Positions 1 through 5,258 of a stretch of 7,013 bases of DNA are shown piece by piece. The number at the start of each line of letters is the position of its first letter. Position 1 is the first letter of the stretch. Source of the DNA: Oscillospiraceae bacterium. GTDB lineage: Bacteria; Bacillota_A; Clostridia; Oscillospirales; Ruminococcaceae. The notes under the pieces are model-generated. The model saw only the letters and a list, made by a program, of their open reading frames with translations. It made no database searches and was not told where the DNA came from. The position numbers were made by a program, and so were the translations under genes. The stretch lies in NCBI GenBank assembly GCA_018109965.1, contig JAGBFE010000358.1, forward strand, positions 1 through 7,013, in the 5' to 3' direction.

Positions 1-954
1 GATATCATCTATCATCACTCCTACACACAGATTCCCGCTGGCACACAGGTGAACGGAACAATCGATTTTGAACGCCGTTTTGACCTTATGCAGCAGCACA
101 CGGGGGAACATATGCTGTCTGGCATTATCAACACAATGTTTGGCTACAGCAATGTGGGTTTTCATCTCACCGAAAACGATATGGCCATAGACTTTGACGG
201 CCCTATGACCAAGGAAGATATCGACAAAGCGGTGGCAAAGACAAACAGCATTATTGTGGCAAACCAGCCCGTTATTGCTGATTATCCCGACACCACAAAC
301 CTTGAATACCGCAGCAAAAAGCCGCTGGAAGGGGCAATACGCATTGTCCGTGCAGGCAGTGCCGATATCTGTGCCTGCTGCGGCATCCATGTCAGCACCA
401 CCGGCCAGGTGCAGATGATTGCAGTGAAAGATTTTATGAACTACAAGGGCGGCACACGCATTTTCTTTGGCTGCGGCGGCCGTGTTTTCAGTGATTATAT
501 GAGCAAAAACAAAAGCTGCTATGATATAAGTCACCTTTTGTCCTGCAAAATCGGCGAAGTTTCGCAGCGGGTAAGTGATAAAATCAAAGAGTGCGACAAT
601 CTCAAAATGCAGCTTGCGGCAGTCAAAAACGAAATTTTTGCCTATTGGGTGGACAGTGTGCCACAGGGCGAAAACGGGTTTATCCAAAAGGAAAATCTTT
701 CAAGCGGCGAAGTGCAAAAGCTTTGTGCCGAACTCAACAAAAAATGTGCCACAGCCTGCGTGGTTTCACAGCAGGAAGACGGCAGCGGCAAAATCTGCCT
801 TATAAGTCAAAGCGTTGACACCAATGCAACGGGCAGGGCAATCTGTTCACAGCTTGGCGGCAAGGGCGGCGGCAAACCAGGCATTTTCCAGGGCACACTT
901 GCAACCTGCACCGATGCCGAAAAGGTAATAAAGGAAATTTTAAATGATAAGTGA
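1..954 (+). CDS. Alanyl-tRNA editing protein, AlaX long form (5' end outside window)
   Basis: This protein probably hydrolyses mischarged Ser- or Gly-tRNA(Ala) in the cytoplasm, acting as a free-standing copy of the alanyl-tRNA synthetase editing domain. The frame is open from base 1, so the gene starts upstream; a GTG at 49 is only an internal codon. The visible part is 317 residues. Numbering from base 1, the zinc-binding editing site is clear: HTGEH (H33 and H37) and later CCGIH (C126 and H130), the HxxxH plus CxxxH pair of the AlaRS/ThrRS second additional domain. The middle (about 175-215) is charged and probably helical. The C-terminal part resembles the DHHA1 domain and carries the glycine-rich GGKGGGKPG at 286-294, typical of AlaRS and long AlaX. 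Long AlaX proteins are near 390 residues, so roughly 70-80 N-terminal residues are missing. There is no class II aminoacylation core in the visible part, but a full AlaRS cannot be strictly excluded. The stop overlaps the next start by 11 bp. Confidence 0.9.
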   Translation, partial: DIIYHHSYTQIPAGTQVNGTIDFERRFDLMQQHTGEHMLSGIINTMFGYSNVGFHLTENDMAIDFDGPMTKEDIDKAVAKTNSIIVANQPVIADYPDTTNLEYRSKKPLEGAIRIVRAGSADICACCGIHVSTTGQVQMIAVKDFMNYKGGTRIFFGCGGRVFSDYMSKNKSCYDISHLLSCKIGEVSQRVSDKIKECDNLKMQLAAVKNEIFAYWVDSVPQGENGFIQKENLSSGEVQKLCAELNKKCATACVVSQQEDGSGKICLISQSVDTNATGRAICSQLGGKGGGKPGIFQGTLATCTDAEKVIKEILNDK

Positions 955-1180
955 CGTTATTTTTAAGGCGCTCAAAAGCGAAAGCAGGCATTTTCCAAGT
1001 GAGGTGGACCATTTTTCCATCGAAAAGGTGGGCAGCAAATTCTATGTATATGCCCACCCGCTCAAAAGCAGGTTTAACCGCAAAAAAATAGGCACCTACC
1101 CCACCTACGAAGCCGCCAAGGCAGTGGTGGATATGGTGCTGGATGCAAAACTTGCCACAAAAACAACCGACAAGCTATAA
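944..1180 (+). CDS. Small protein with AP2/integrase-arm-like pattern, function unknown
   Basis: I do not recognise a named family. The 78-residue product has a short N-terminal stretch, then three probable beta strands (about 24-29, 32-38 and 46-52) and a C-terminal helix (about 54-71). The segment RKKIGTYPTYEAAKAVVD at 46-63 resembles the last strand and helix of AP2-type or tyrosine-integrase arm-type DNA-binding domains, which end in a G-x-F/Y-x-T-x-x-E-A pattern. A nucleic-acid-binding role is therefore an inference from pattern only. No catalytic domain is attached, and there is no signal peptide or membrane segment. The start ATG overlaps the end of the AlaX gene by 11 bp and has AAAGGA (about 930-935) upstream. 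Its stop lies 27 bp before rsmE, so it is probably co-transcribed and translationally coupled. Its position between two translation-related genes would fit RNA binding, but nothing in the sequence proves it. Confidence 0.7.
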   Translation: MISDVIFKALKSESRHFPSEVDHFSIEKVGSKFYVYAHPLKSRFNRKKIGTYPTYEAAKAVVDMVLDAKLATKTTDKL

Positions 1181-1207
1181 AAATATACATAAAGGTATTA
1201 AAAAAAT

Positions 1208-1933
1208 ATGGCACACAGATATTTTTTAACACAGATAAACAACAACATTGCAACGGTGGAGGGGGATGAAGCCCATCACCTCAGCCGTGTTATGCGACTT
1301 AAAGCAGGGGACGAGGTTATCCTGTGCGATAAGGAAGGCTTTGACTACACTGCCGTGGCAACCGATGTAAATGACAGGGTTATCACCTTTGAAGTGAAGG
1401 ACAAAACCCGCAATCTTGCCGAGCCGTGCAAAAATCTGACAGTGTATATGGCACTGCCCAAAAGCGACAAGCTGGAATTTATTGTGCAAAAATCCTGCGA
1501 GCTCGGTGCAAAAAAACTTGTGCCGTTTATCAGCGAATACTGCGTTGCACAAAAAAGCAAAAAGGAAGACAACAAAAAAGCACGTCTGGCAAAAATTTCT
1601 GCCGAAGCGGCAAAGCAGTGCGGACGCAGCACACCTATGGAAATCGGCGACACACTGACCTTTAAACAGCTTTTGCAGGATATGCAGTCCAATGATGTAA
1701 ATCTGTTTTTTTACGAACACGCCGATTGCCCCCTCAAAGATATAGATTTTGCCGACAAAACCAATGTCAGCGTTATTATCGGCAGCGAGGGCGGTTTCAG
1801 CGAAAAGGAATGCCAGCAGCTGGCGGAAAACGGCGCAAAAACAATTTCACTTGGCAGGCGTATATTGCGCTGCGAAACTGCGGCAGTCAGTGCCGTTACC
1901 CTCACAATGTACACTATGGGAGAAATGGAGTAA
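1208..1933 (+). CDS. rsmE: 16S rRNA (uracil(1498)-N3)-methyltransferase RsmE
   Basis: RsmE methylates N3 of U1498 in helix 44 of 16S rRNA, near the decoding centre of the 30S subunit, using S-adenosylmethionine. The 241-residue length is normal for the family. The N-terminal PUA-like domain (about 1-70) has the usual MxHRYFL-type start and the EAHHLSRVMRLKAGDEV segment (about 21-35). The C-terminal SPOUT trefoil-knot domain (about 73-240) carries EAAKQCGR at 133-140, IGSEGGFS at 191-198 and LGRRILRCETAAV from 215. The last two are the family's cofactor-binding loops; the commonest form of the first is IGPEGG, here with Ser for Pro. The start ATG follows AAAGG at 1191-1195. In many Firmicutes rsmE sits beside prmA; here its neighbours are the AlaX-type gene and a cell-wall peptidase. 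The stop lies 4 bp before the next start. Confidence 0.97.
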   Translation: MAHRYFLTQINNNIATVEGDEAHHLSRVMRLKAGDEVILCDKEGFDYTAVATDVNDRVITFEVKDKTRNLAEPCKNLTVYMALPKSDKLEFIVQKSCELGAKKLVPFISEYCVAQKSKKEDNKKARLAKISAEAAKQCGRSTPMEIGDTLTFKQLLQDMQSNDVNLFFYEHADCPLKDIDFADKTNVSVIIGSEGGFSEKECQQLAENGAKTISLGRRILRCETAAVSAVTLTMYTMGEME

Positions 1934-1940
1934 TGTTATG
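1923..1940 (+). promoter_or_regulatory. Ribosome binding site deciding the M15B peptidase start
   Basis: GGAG at 1927-1930 overlaps the last sense codons and stop of rsmE and sits 7 bases before the ATG at 1938. The upstream in-frame ATG at 1749 lies deep in rsmE, and the 63 extra residues it would add are an out-of-frame reading of the conserved rsmE C-terminus. Confidence 0.75.
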
Positions 1941-2858
1941 ACACGCGATCAGGCTGAAAAATTAAGACAGGAAAAACGCAGAAAACGTCTGCGCAAAAAA
2001 AGAATAAAGGCATTTGCAACGCTGGCAGTTATTGTGGTGGCTGTGATTGCAGTGGTGATTTTTGCAGTCAAAGGTATTTCAAAGCTGACAGGTGCACCTG
2101 ACAGCGAAAGCGGCTCAGCTGACACAGTTATCAGCGAAAGTGCAGATGCATCCTCTGAAAATACCGGTATTTCCTCTGATGTGACCGATGTATCTTCCGA
2201 TACAACCGACGTATCATCGGGAGACGCAGTATCTTCTGACAGCACAGCAGAGGTAACACAGAAACCTGAACAAAGCTGGTCCACAATGCTGGTAAACGTG
2301 TGGAACTATATGCCGGAAGGTTATGTGCCCGAGGTAAGAGAAATCAGCTATCAGGGTGTAAGCCCTCTCAACAACAAGTTTGATGTCCGTGCTGCTGATG
2401 CGCTGGAACTTATGCTGGCCGACGCCCGTGCAGCAGGCTACAATATGTACCTTGTTTCTGCCTACCGCACACACGAATATCAGGTCAGCCTTTACAACCG
2501 CAAGGTCAACGAATATCTCAATATGGGTTATGACGAGGAAACCGCAAAAAGCGAAGCAAGCCAGTGGGTGGCAATCCCGGGCACAAGCGAACACTGCACA
2601 GGCCTTGCAGCCGATATTGTCTCTTCCACCTGGTTTAATTACAATGCGGACCTTACACACGATTTTGAAGATACCGAACATTTTGACTGGCTTTATGAAC
2701 ACTGTGCCGACTACGGCTTTATCCTGCGTTATCCAAAGGGCAAGGAAGCGGTAACCGCAATTACCTACGAGCCATGGCACTACCGCTATGTAGGTGTTGA
2801 AGCTGCAAAATACATTATGGAAAACGGCATTACACTGGAAGAATTTCACGGTCAGTAA
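1938..2858 (+). CDS. Membrane-anchored D,D-carboxypeptidase, peptidase M15B (VanY-like)
   Basis: This zinc enzyme probably removes the terminal D-Ala from peptidoglycan stem peptides outside the cell. The 306-residue product has a very basic N-terminus (residues 8-24 rich in Lys/Arg), one membrane segment at about 25-44, and a Ser/Thr/Asp-rich linker at about 53-107. The linker contains two 7-residue repeats (SSDVTDV at 79-85, SSDTTDV at 86-92), then the catalytic domain (about 112-300). Catalytic landmarks are SAYR at 174-177, SEH with H219, D226 in GLAAD, and EPWH with E278 and H281; these supply the H/D/H zinc ligands and the general base of M15. RYPKGKE precedes the EPWHYRYVG block, as in VanY. 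The frame is open further upstream to an ATG at 1749 inside rsmE, but I chose the ATG at 1938. GGAG at 1927-1930 is well placed for it, and only from there does a normal type II membrane topology appear. No VanR/S or D-Ala-D-Lac ligase genes are present, so a housekeeping wall role is likelier than glycopeptide resistance. Confidence 0.93.
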   Translation: MTRDQAEKLRQEKRRKRLRKKRIKAFATLAVIVVAVIAVVIFAVKGISKLTGAPDSESGSADTVISESADASSENTGISSDVTDVSSDTTDVSSGDAVSSDSTAEVTQKPEQSWSTMLVNVWNYMPEGYVPEVREISYQGVSPLNNKFDVRAADALELMLADARAAGYNMYLVSAYRTHEYQVSLYNRKVNEYLNMGYDEETAKSEASQWVAIPGTSEHCTGLAADIVSSTWFNYNADLTHDFEDTEHFDWLYEHCADYGFILRYPKGKEAVTAITYEPWHYRYVGVEAAKYIMENGITLEEFHGQ

Positions 2859-2860
2859 CT

Positions 2861-2888
2861 TTGCCTGTGCTGTCCGTTTTGATATAAT
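2861..2888 (+). promoter_or_regulatory. Candidate sigma-A promoter just after the M15B gene
   Basis: TTGCCT at 2861-2866 (4 of 6 matches to TTGACA) is followed after a 16-bp spacer by a perfect TATAAT at 2883-2888. Transcription would start near 2895 and meet the terminator-like hairpin at 2939-2977 after about 90 bases. The site begins two bases after the M15B stop codon. AT-rich intergenic DNA gives such matches by chance, so it is only a candidate. Confidence 0.35.
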
Positions 2889-2907
2889 ACCACAGATGCA
2901 AACAGCC

Positions 2908-2923
2908 ATATATGGCCATATAT
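2908..2923. repeat. 16-bp perfect palindrome ATATATGGCCATATAT
   Basis: The 16 bases read the same on both strands. An overlapping 10-bp palindrome, CCATATATGG, occupies 2906-2915. The site lies 20 bp downstream of the candidate -10 box at 2883-2888, so it could be an operator for a dimeric regulator or a hairpin in the RNA. No protein is implicated by the sequence. Confidence 0.6.
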
Positions 2924-2938
2924 TGAATAATAATGACA

Positions 2939-2985
2939 ATACTCCTTACAGCGTTGGAACAGTGCTGCAAGGAGTATATTTATTT
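2939..2985 (+). terminator. Intrinsic terminator-like hairpin after the AlaX/rsmE/M15B operon
   Basis: ATACTCCTT at 2939-2947 pairs with AAGGAGTAT at 2969-2977 (9 bp). Past one A/C mismatch, CAGC at 2949-2952 pairs with GCTG at 2964-2967, with two G-U pairs and a U-A pair closing a 5-base loop. A U-rich tail, interrupted by A, follows at 2978-2985. This probably ends transcripts from the upstream operon and from the candidate promoter at 2861-2888. Confidence 0.65.
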
Positions 2986-3039
2986 AAAGTGTTTTGTAAG
3001 GGGTAAAATCAACAGAAATAAAACCGTTCAAAATACGCT

Positions 3040-3067
3040 GTTGCTGCAGGATTATGTCCACAGCAAC
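3040..3067. repeat. Hairpin with interrupted stem in the intergenic region
   Basis: GTTGCTG at 3040-3046 pairs with CAGCAAC at 3061-3067. Inside it GGA at 3049-3051 pairs with TCC at 3057-3059 around a 5-base loop. A TTTT run begins at 3074, six bases past the stem, so it could be a weak second terminator or simply a structured relic. No gene lies here. Confidence 0.4.
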
Positions 3068-3139
3068 GCCTGATTTTAAATAAAAAAAGAGGCTGTGGGT
3101 GTAACTTTTTGTGAAATAATGGTTTTTTATAACTAAAAT

Positions 3140-3169
3140 ATTTATTTGTTAATAAATTTGTGCTATACT
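3140..3169 (+). promoter_or_regulatory. Candidate extended -10 promoter for the S11 carboxypeptidase, with inverted repeat
   Basis: TGCTATACT at 3161-3169 is an extended -10 box (TG, one base, TATACT). At 17-bp spacing the -35 position (3141-3146, TTTATT) is poor, which suits an extended -10. ATTTATT at 3140-3146 and AATAAAT at 3151-3157 form a perfect inverted repeat with a 4-base gap, covering the -35 and spacer. That is a plausible operator placement. Transcription would start near 3176 and leave a leader of about 90 bases. Confidence 0.5.
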
Positions 3170-3188
3170 TTATAGTTAAGATAGAAGT

Positions 3189-3233
3189 GTGTTATCTCTT
3201 GAAGGACAGTTAAAGCTGTTTTTGGAATAACAC
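3189..3233 (+). promoter_or_regulatory. Structured leader hairpin upstream of the S11 carboxypeptidase
   Basis: GTGTTAT at 3189-3195 pairs with ATAACAC at 3227-3233. Within it ACAGT at 3206-3210 pairs with GCTGT at 3215-3219 (one U-G pair) around a TAAA loop, followed by a T run. The structure ends 21 bases before the ribosome binding site at 3254-3259. It matches no riboswitch class I know, and both stems are short. Confidence 0.3.
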
Positions 3234-3267
3234 TTTGGATAAATTAAAACCTGTAAGGATTGTATAT

Positions 3268-4620
3268 ATGAAAAAACGTTTTAAAGCCATCTGTATGGCG
3301 GTTGTAATGCTCTGTGCAATTGTGGCAGCACCGGTGTCAGCATCAGCACAGGCACCCAAGGCACGGTACGAACTTCCCTTTGACCTCAATGTGGCAAGCT
3401 ATCTGCTTGTCAGCCTTGATACAGGAGAAGTTATATTTGAAAAGGATGCCGATGTTGCCCGCACACCTGCGTCCCTCACCAAGCTGATGACCAGCTATGT
3501 TGCTCTCAAATATGTGGACGACCTGGATGGCACAATGGTCAAATGTACAACCACCCATACCGATGAGGTGTTTGTTATGGGTGGCTCCCACGCGGACATC
3601 CGCCCAGGTGAAACAGTGTCAATGCGCAACCTTATCTATGCAATGCTGCTGCCAAGTGCCAACGAAGCGGCAAATATGGTGGCAAGCTACATCGGCAACG
3701 GCAGCCGCAGCAACTTTTATATGATTATGAATACCGAGGCAAAACGCCTTGGCTGCACCAACACCAATTTTTCCAACCCGCACGGCCTGTTCAGCGACAA
3801 TCACTACACCACAGCTTATGATATGTATCTGATTGCCAAAGCCTGCTACGAAATGCCGGGCTTTATGGACTATGCCACAACAACAAGCTATCTGATGCCT
3901 GCAGCAGAAAAGCACGCAAATGATTATTATATCCATTCAACTGTGCTCATGCAGCGCAAATCCTACCCTGCATATTACCGCAGCTATATAAAAGGTATGA
4001 AAACAGGTTCCCTGCCGGAAGCAAAACACAACTTTGTAAGCGTATGCGAAGCAAACGGCGAAAAATATATTCTTGTGGTTATGGGGGCAGAATACACCGA
4101 TTTTGAAGGCAACAGCCTTGGTACAGTGCCTGCCTTCAATGCAACAGCGGCAATAATGGACTACTTTTTTGATGAGTATTCCCTCAAGCCTGCCAACAAC
4201 CTTGAAGCACCTGTGACAGAAGTGCCTATGAAATATGTAAAAGACACTGACAATCTGCTTTTGTATCCTGAAACAGAGGTTTACAGCGTTTTGCCAAACA
4301 ATGTGGATGAATCCAGCTTTCAAAAGATTTTCAACCTGCCGGAAGAGGTTTATGCCCCGATAAATGCAGGGGATGTAATCGGCACAGTAAGCTATTACAT
4401 TGCAGGTGATCTTGTGGGCACCACCGACCTTGTGGCAGCACAAAGCTATGAGCGTGACTTTGTTATCTATCTTGTGGAAAAGGCACAGGAAATCATCAGC
4501 AGCCTTTACTTTAAAGTTGTGCTGGCGGTTACTCTGGTCATTTTTGGTCTCATAGCATTATATGTTTATCATCACGCCAAAAAGGCAGAAAAAATGCAGA
4601 AAATCCACAGAGGCAGATAA
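3268..4620 (+). CDS. Serine-type D-Ala-D-Ala carboxypeptidase, peptidase S11 (DacA/DacF-type PBP)
   Basis: This low-molecular-weight penicillin-binding protein trims the terminal D-Ala from peptidoglycan pentapeptides on the outer face of the membrane. The 450-residue product has a signal peptide: MKKRFK, a hydrophobic core at about 7-21, and probable cleavage after ASA at 25-27. The three active-site motifs are SLTK (S69 nucleophile, K72), SAN (130-132) and KTG (245-247). A beta-rich region at about 310-400 fits the PBP5 C-terminal domain. Unlike PBP5, which has an amphipathic anchor, this protein ends in a true hydrophobic segment (about 414-434) and a basic cytoplasmic tail. The frame extends up to a TTG at 3235, but the ATG at 3268 has TAAGGA at 3254-3259 eight bases upstream and gives a clean signal peptide. 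The gene follows the terminator-like hairpin at 2939-2977 and seems to have its own promoter. It is functionally parallel to the mechanistically unrelated M15B enzyme upstream. Confidence 0.95.
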   Translation: MKKRFKAICMAVVMLCAIVAAPVSASAQAPKARYELPFDLNVASYLLVSLDTGEVIFEKDADVARTPASLTKLMTSYVALKYVDDLDGTMVKCTTTHTDEVFVMGGSHADIRPGETVSMRNLIYAMLLPSANEAANMVASYIGNGSRSNFYMIMNTEAKRLGCTNTNFSNPHGLFSDNHYTTAYDMYLIAKACYEMPGFMDYATTTSYLMPAAEKHANDYYIHSTVLMQRKSYPAYYRSYIKGMKTGSLPEAKHNFVSVCEANGEKYILVVMGAEYTDFEGNSLGTVPAFNATAAIMDYFFDEYSLKPANNLEAPVTEVPMKYVKDTDNLLLYPETEVYSVLPNNVDESSFQKIFNLPEEVYAPINAGDVIGTVSYYIAGDLVGTTDLVAAQSYERDFVIYLVEKAQEIISSLYFKVVLAVTLVIFGLIALYVYHHAKKAEKMQKIHRGR

Positions 4621-4676
4621 TTTTTTAATATAACTTTAGCAACAATCAAATATCTCGGGCGTTTAAATTCAATCAG

Positions 4677-4700
4677 TTTACAACTCACTTTACAACACAT
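4677..4700. repeat. Two imperfect 12-bp tandem units TTTACAAC(T/A)CA(C/T)
   Basis: TTTACAACTCAC at 4677-4688 is followed directly by TTTACAACACAT at 4689-4700, matching at 10 of 12 positions. It lies in the 104-bp gap between the S11 carboxypeptidase and the papain-like gene. I see no convincing promoter or terminator in this gap, only a T6 run after the S11 stop. The repeat may be chance or a binding site. Confidence 0.35.
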
Positions 4701-4724
4701 CAACAACGCAGAAAGAATTTAGTA

Positions 4725-5258
4725 ATGAACAAAATCTACATCATCCTCAGCCAATCCAATACCATACTGGCAAGAATTGTGCAGCTTTACACCCGAAAAA
4801 AATACAGTCATGCAGCCCTTGCGCTGGATGACTCCCTTGACAAAATCTATTCCTTTGGCAGGTGGTATCCACGGCTGATGCTGCCTGCAGGTTTTATAAC
4901 CGAACACCGTGGCAAAGGATATTTTGACCTGTTTCCTCAAACAGCAATCTGTGTGCTGGAGGTTTCCGTCAGCGATGCACAGCTTTCTGATATAAAGGAA
5001 AAGCTGATGCCCTTTGTGCAGCAGCCAAACAAATATCTTTACGATGTTGCATCCCTGCCTGCAATGATGTTAGGTAAAAGCTTTAAAAGGAAAAACAGAT
5101 ATGTATGCTCCAGCTTTGTGGCATATATTCTGGACAACTGCCTTGACTTCAAGACAGAGTATTCATTGGTTTATCCTCAGGATTTCTTTCACCTGGGTTT
5201 AAAGAAAGTATATGAAGGAGAAGTACAGTACTATGGCAAAAAACAGCTTTCATGTTGA
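4725..5258 (+). CDS. Permuted papain-fold (NlpC/P60/YiiX-like) protein, substrate unknown
   Basis: This 177-residue protein fits a Firmicute family of small permuted papain-like proteins. The family's H-before-C order is visible: KKYSHAALALDD around H29, then YSFGR at about 42-46, and YVCSSFVAYIL around C128. His and Cys are the likely catalytic pair. In permuted NlpC/P60 domains the histidine strand precedes the cysteine helix, the reverse of the classic order. There is no signal peptide or membrane segment, so it is probably cytoplasmic and not an ordinary wall hydrolase, despite the wall gene before it. Known permuted members act on amide or thioester bonds in lipids or peptides; the substrate here cannot be read from the sequence. 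The ribosome binding site is poor (GAAAG at 4711-4715). The last 26 bp overlap the chosen pncB start, implying translational coupling. Confidence 0.75.
   Translation: MNKIYIILSQSNTILARIVQLYTRKKYSHAALALDDSLDKIYSFGRWYPRLMLPAGFITEHRGKGYFDLFPQTAICVLEVSVSDAQLSDIKEKLMPFVQQPNKYLYDVASLPAMMLGKSFKRKNRYVCSSFVAYILDNCLDFKTEYSLVYPQDFFHLGLKKVYEGEVQYYGKKQLSC
5215..5235 (+). promoter_or_regulatory. Ribosome binding site deciding the pncB start
   Basis: AAGGAG at 5215-5220, continuing into GAAG at 5220-5223, lies inside the papain-like coding region ahead of the ATG at 5233. The competing ATG at 5212 would put this motif within the coding sequence and leave only a weak purine run before it. Confidence 0.6.

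Noticed and set aside
1226..1720. 164-codon open frame on the - strand
   Set aside because: It is antisense to rsmE, which has all its family motifs, and no independent coding evidence exists.
1749..1937. N-terminal extension of the M15B peptidase
   Set aside because: The bases encode the conserved RsmE C-terminus in another frame, and the ATG at 1938 has its own ribosome binding site and begins a normal basic-plus-membrane N-terminus.
1938..2858. Part of a vancomycin-resistance cluster
   Set aside because: Only a VanY-like enzyme is present. No two-component regulator, D-Ala-D-Lac ligase, VanH or VanX gene adjoins it.
2214..2939. 241-codon open frame on the - strand
   Set aside because: It is antisense to the M15B catalytic domain, with a Cys/Val/Ile-rich product lacking any domain, and it also runs over the promoter-like and palindrome sites.
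2896..3006. 36-codon open frame from an ATG near the candidate start site
   Set aside because: It runs through the terminator-like hairpin, has no ribosome binding site and shows no recognisable protein feature.
3040..3123. Known riboswitch or T-box leader
   Set aside because: The hairpins lie upstream of the likely transcription start, and I see neither a T-box sequence nor a recognisable riboswitch core.
3937..4443. 168-codon open frame on the - strand
   Set aside because: It is antisense to the S11 carboxypeptidase, has a Cys/His-rich composition typical of such shadows, and lacks a good ribosome binding site.
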